Below are positions 5,679-7,292 of a stretch of 7,292 nt of DNA, piece after piece. Source of the stretch: Pseudomonadota bacterium. Its GTDB lineage: Bacteria > Pseudomonadota > Gammaproteobacteria > Burkholderiales > Burkholderiaceae. The stretch's first letter is position 1. Each line of letters starts with the position of its first letter. The notes below the pieces were generated by a model, which did not search any database, had not been told where the DNA came from, and was given only the letters and a program-made list of their open reading frames with translations. The stretch spans positions 1-7,292 of the forward strand of contig JAJXUC010000179.1 in the NCBI GenBank assembly GCA_021783435.1. The letters run 5' to 3'. Position numbers and translations under genes: made by a program.

Positions 5679-7073
5679 ATGGCCGCAGATCCGCACCTCC
5701 TGCAACCCGACGCATCCGGGATTCGGCCCGCGCCGCAACCGCGCGCGGGAACGGACATTTTTCTCGCCGAACATGTGCGCAAGGCCTTCAAGGCGCCCGA
5801 CGGCACCGAACTGCTCATCCTCGACGACGTAAACATGCGTCTGCGCGAGGGCGAGATTCTGGTGCTGCTGGGGCGCTCGGGGTCGGGCAAGTCCACCCTG
5901 CTGCGCATGCTGGCCGGACTCGTGCCGCCGAGCGACGGCACGCTGCTGCATCGCGGCCGGCCCATCGTGGCGCCTGTTGCGGGCCTGGCCATGGTGTTCC
6001 AGAGCTTCGCGCTGTTTCCCTGGCTCACCGTGCTGCAGAACGTGGAACTGGGGCTGGAGGCGCTGAAGGTGCCGCCGACGGAGCGCCGCCAGCGCGCGCT
6101 GGCGGCCATCGACCTCATCGGTCTCGACGGTTTCGAGTCGGCCTACCCGCGTGAGCTCTCCGGCGGCATGCGCCAGCGCGTGGGCTTCGCCCGCGCCCTG
6201 GTCATCAACCCCGACGTGCTGCTGATGGACGAACCGTTCTCGGCCCTGGACGTGCTGACCGCCGAGACCATGCGCACCGATCTGCTCGATCTGTGGATCG
6301 AACGCAAGATCCCGACCCGGGGCATCCTGCTGGTGTCGCACAACATCGAGGAGGCGGCGCTGATGGCCGACCGCATCCTCATCCTCGGCTCCAACCCGGG
6401 GCGGGTGCGGGCGGAGATTCCGGTCGCGCTGCCGCATCCGCGCGACCGCGAGTCGCAGGAATTCCGCGACCTGGTCGAGCACATCTACGGCATCATGACC
6501 GCGCGCCCCGCGGCCAGCGTCAACGTCGCCCAGCGCGGCGCCATCAGCATCGGCCACCGCCTGCCGCACGTGTCGGTCAACCAGCTCGCCGGCCTGCTGG
6601 AGGAGCTTTCGGCGCTGGAGCAGAACACCGGCAACGCACGCATCAGCCTGCCCGAGCTGGCCGAGGACATGCACTTCTCGGTGGACGATCTGTTCCCCCT
6701 GATCGAGACCGTCGAATTGCTGGGTTTCGCCCAGGTGTCCGACGGGGAGATCGAATTGAGCCCGGCCGGCCGCCTGTTCGTGGAAGCCGACGTGCAGGAG
6801 CGCAAGCCGCTGTTCGCGCGCCATCTCACCGAGCGCGTGCCGCTGGCCGCGCGGATTCGCGCGGTGCTCGACGAGCGGCACAACCACCGCGCGCCCGGCG
6901 CCCGATTCCGCACCGAACTGGAGGATCATTTCAGCGAGGAGGAGGCCGAGCACGTGCTCGACACCGCCATCGACTGGGGGCGCTACGCCGAGATTTACGC
7001 CTACGACGACAATGCCGATGTGTTCAGCCTCGACAACCCGGGCGCGGAAGAGGCCGAGGGCCTGGCGGGTTGA
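5679..7073 (+). CDS. ABC transporter ATP-binding protein with C-terminal AAA-associated domain
   Basis: This 464-residue ATPase powers the permease encoded just upstream. The nucleotide-binding domain (about 28-275) is complete: Walker A GRSGSGKST (65-73), Q-loop Gln108, signature LSGGMRQR (160-167), Walker B LLMDEP (181-186), D-loop SALD (188-191) and H-loop His221. It resembles the NitT/TauT (SsuB/TauB) type but is about 200 residues longer than those proteins, which usually have about 250-270. The extra part, about 295-455, is predicted helical and acidic (LPELAEDMHFSVDDLFPLIE, then EDHFSEEEAEHVLDTAIDWG) and fits the AAA-associated C-terminal domain found on some of these ATPases, possibly regulatory. 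The start at 5679 has GAGGA (5668-5672) six bases before it. An upstream in-frame start at 5625 would overlap the permease and is rejected. Confidence 0.92.
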   Translation: MAADPHLLQPDASGIRPAPQPRAGTDIFLAEHVRKAFKAPDGTELLILDDVNMRLREGEILVLLGRSGSGKSTLLRMLAGLVPPSDGTLLHRGRPIVAPVAGLAMVFQSFALFPWLTVLQNVELGLEALKVPPTERRQRALAAIDLIGLDGFESAYPRELSGGMRQRVGFARALVINPDVLLMDEPFSALDVLTAETMRTDLLDLWIERKIPTRGILLVSHNIEEAALMADRILILGSNPGRVRAEIPVALPHPRDRESQEFRDLVEHIYGIMTARPAASVNVAQRGAISIGHRLPHVSVNQLAGLLEELSALEQNTGNARISLPELAEDMHFSVDDLFPLIETVELLGFAQVSDGEIELSPAGRLFVEADVQERKPLFARHLTERVPLAARIRAVLDERHNHRAPGARFRTELEDHFSEEEAEHVLDTAIDWGRYAEIYAYDDNADVFSLDNPGAEEAEGLAG

Positions 7074-7082
7074 GTCCGCCAG
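7062..7082 (+). other. Hairpin over the ATPase stop codon
   Basis: CTGGCGG (7062-7068) pairs with CCGCCAG (7076-7082) around a 7-base loop that contains the TGA stop of the ATPase gene. There is no following T run, so it is unlikely to be a strong intrinsic terminator. It could reduce read-through to the glycosyltransferase or protect the upstream mRNA; it may also be chance in such GC-rich DNA. Confidence 0.35.
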
Positions 7083-7115
7083 CGACCATGCCGCAAACCC
7101 GACCAGCCGCATCCG

Positions 7116-7292
7116 ATGACCACCATTGATCTCGTCTACTTCAACGCCGGCGGCGGCCACCGCGCTTCGGCCCTCGCCCTGCAGCAGGCCATCGCGCAAA
7201 GGGGGCTGGACTGGACCGTGCGGCTGGTCAACCTCACCGAGGTGCTCGATCCGCTGGGCAGTTTTCGCAAATACGCCTTTTCACCCGAGGAC
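7116..7292 (+). CDS. Glycosyltransferase, MGDG synthase/MurG-like, N-terminal fragment (cut by window edge)
   Basis: The first 59 codons of a gene run off the window. The N-terminus (MTTIDLVYFNAGGGHRASAL) has a short beta strand followed by the GGGHRASA loop typical of monogalactosyldiacylglycerol synthase and related GT-B glycosyltransferases, where it lies near the acceptor and membrane side of the N-terminal domain. A second strand follows (TVRLVNLTEVLDPLGSF). Function is inferred from this loop alone, so a glycolipid-forming transferase is likely, but donor and acceptor are unknown. The ATG at 7116 is the only ATG, GTG or TTG after the in-frame ATPase stop at 7071-7073, but it has no clear Shine-Dalgarno site. 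The 42-base gap and same direction suggest it is in the ABC transporter operon. Confidence 0.75.
   Translation, partial: MTTIDLVYFNAGGGHRASALALQQAIAQRGLDWTVRLVNLTEVLDPLGSFRKYAFSPED

Noticed and set aside
4757..6118. Minus-strand open frame of 453 codons across the permease/ATPase junction
   Set aside because: It runs opposite two well-supported genes, is rich in R, S and A, and has no motif.
7088..7129. A 13-codon ORF starting at 7088 and ending inside the glycosyltransferase gene
   Set aside because: It has no good ribosome binding site, does not end at the downstream start, and its overlap shows no coupling geometry.
5598..7199. Minus-strand open frame of 533 codons opposite the ATPase gene
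   Set aside because: Its translation is rich in R, A, G, H and Q without domain or membrane pattern, and it lies opposite an ATPase with every catalytic motif intact. It is a typical shadow in GC-rich DNA.

Overview
The window is GC-rich DNA, densely packed with bacterial genes. It fits a proteobacterium, most likely a betaproteobacterium of the sulfur-oxidising Burkholderiales type (Thiomonas-like). That placement is an inference from base composition and the SorAB-type sulfite dehydrogenase; no rRNA or other taxonomic marker is present. I see no tRNA, rRNA, insertion sequence, CRISPR array or other sign of a mobile element, and no gene-free stretch longer than about 160 bases.

Layout. (1) 60-1666, plus strand: a two-gene operon encoding a Tat-exported molybdenum sulfite dehydrogenase (sorA) and its monohaem cytochrome c (sorB). 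It would oxidise periplasmic sulfite to sulfate and pass electrons to the respiratory chain. (2) 1678-1699: a GC-rich hairpin between convergent genes. (3) 1701-3752, minus strand: in transcription order, a cation diffusion facilitator, a YbhB/YbcL-type PEBP-family protein, a possible 24-codon ORF, and an 86-residue single-pass membrane protein of unknown function. The 24-codon ORF overlaps the PEBP stop and the 86-residue gene's start by a base or so at each end, and sits among repeats that can form two alternative hairpins. (4) 3753-3901: a divergent intergenic region. (5) 3902 to the end, plus strand: an ABC importer-like pair, consisting of a permease with two fused NitT/TauT-type halves and an ATPase with a C-terminal extra domain. 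These are followed by the first 59 codons of a glycosyltransferase resembling monogalactosyldiacylglycerol synthase, cut by the window edge.

How the genes work together. SorA and SorB form one enzyme. Permease and ATPase form one transporter, but no substrate-binding protein gene is visible, so its substrate is unknown. The glycosyltransferase next to it hints at an envelope or glycolipid context. The 86-residue protein appears translationally tied to the PEBP gene. That coupling, with its small ORF and alternative hairpins, is the least ordinary feature of the window. Most of the rest is recognisable metabolism and transport.
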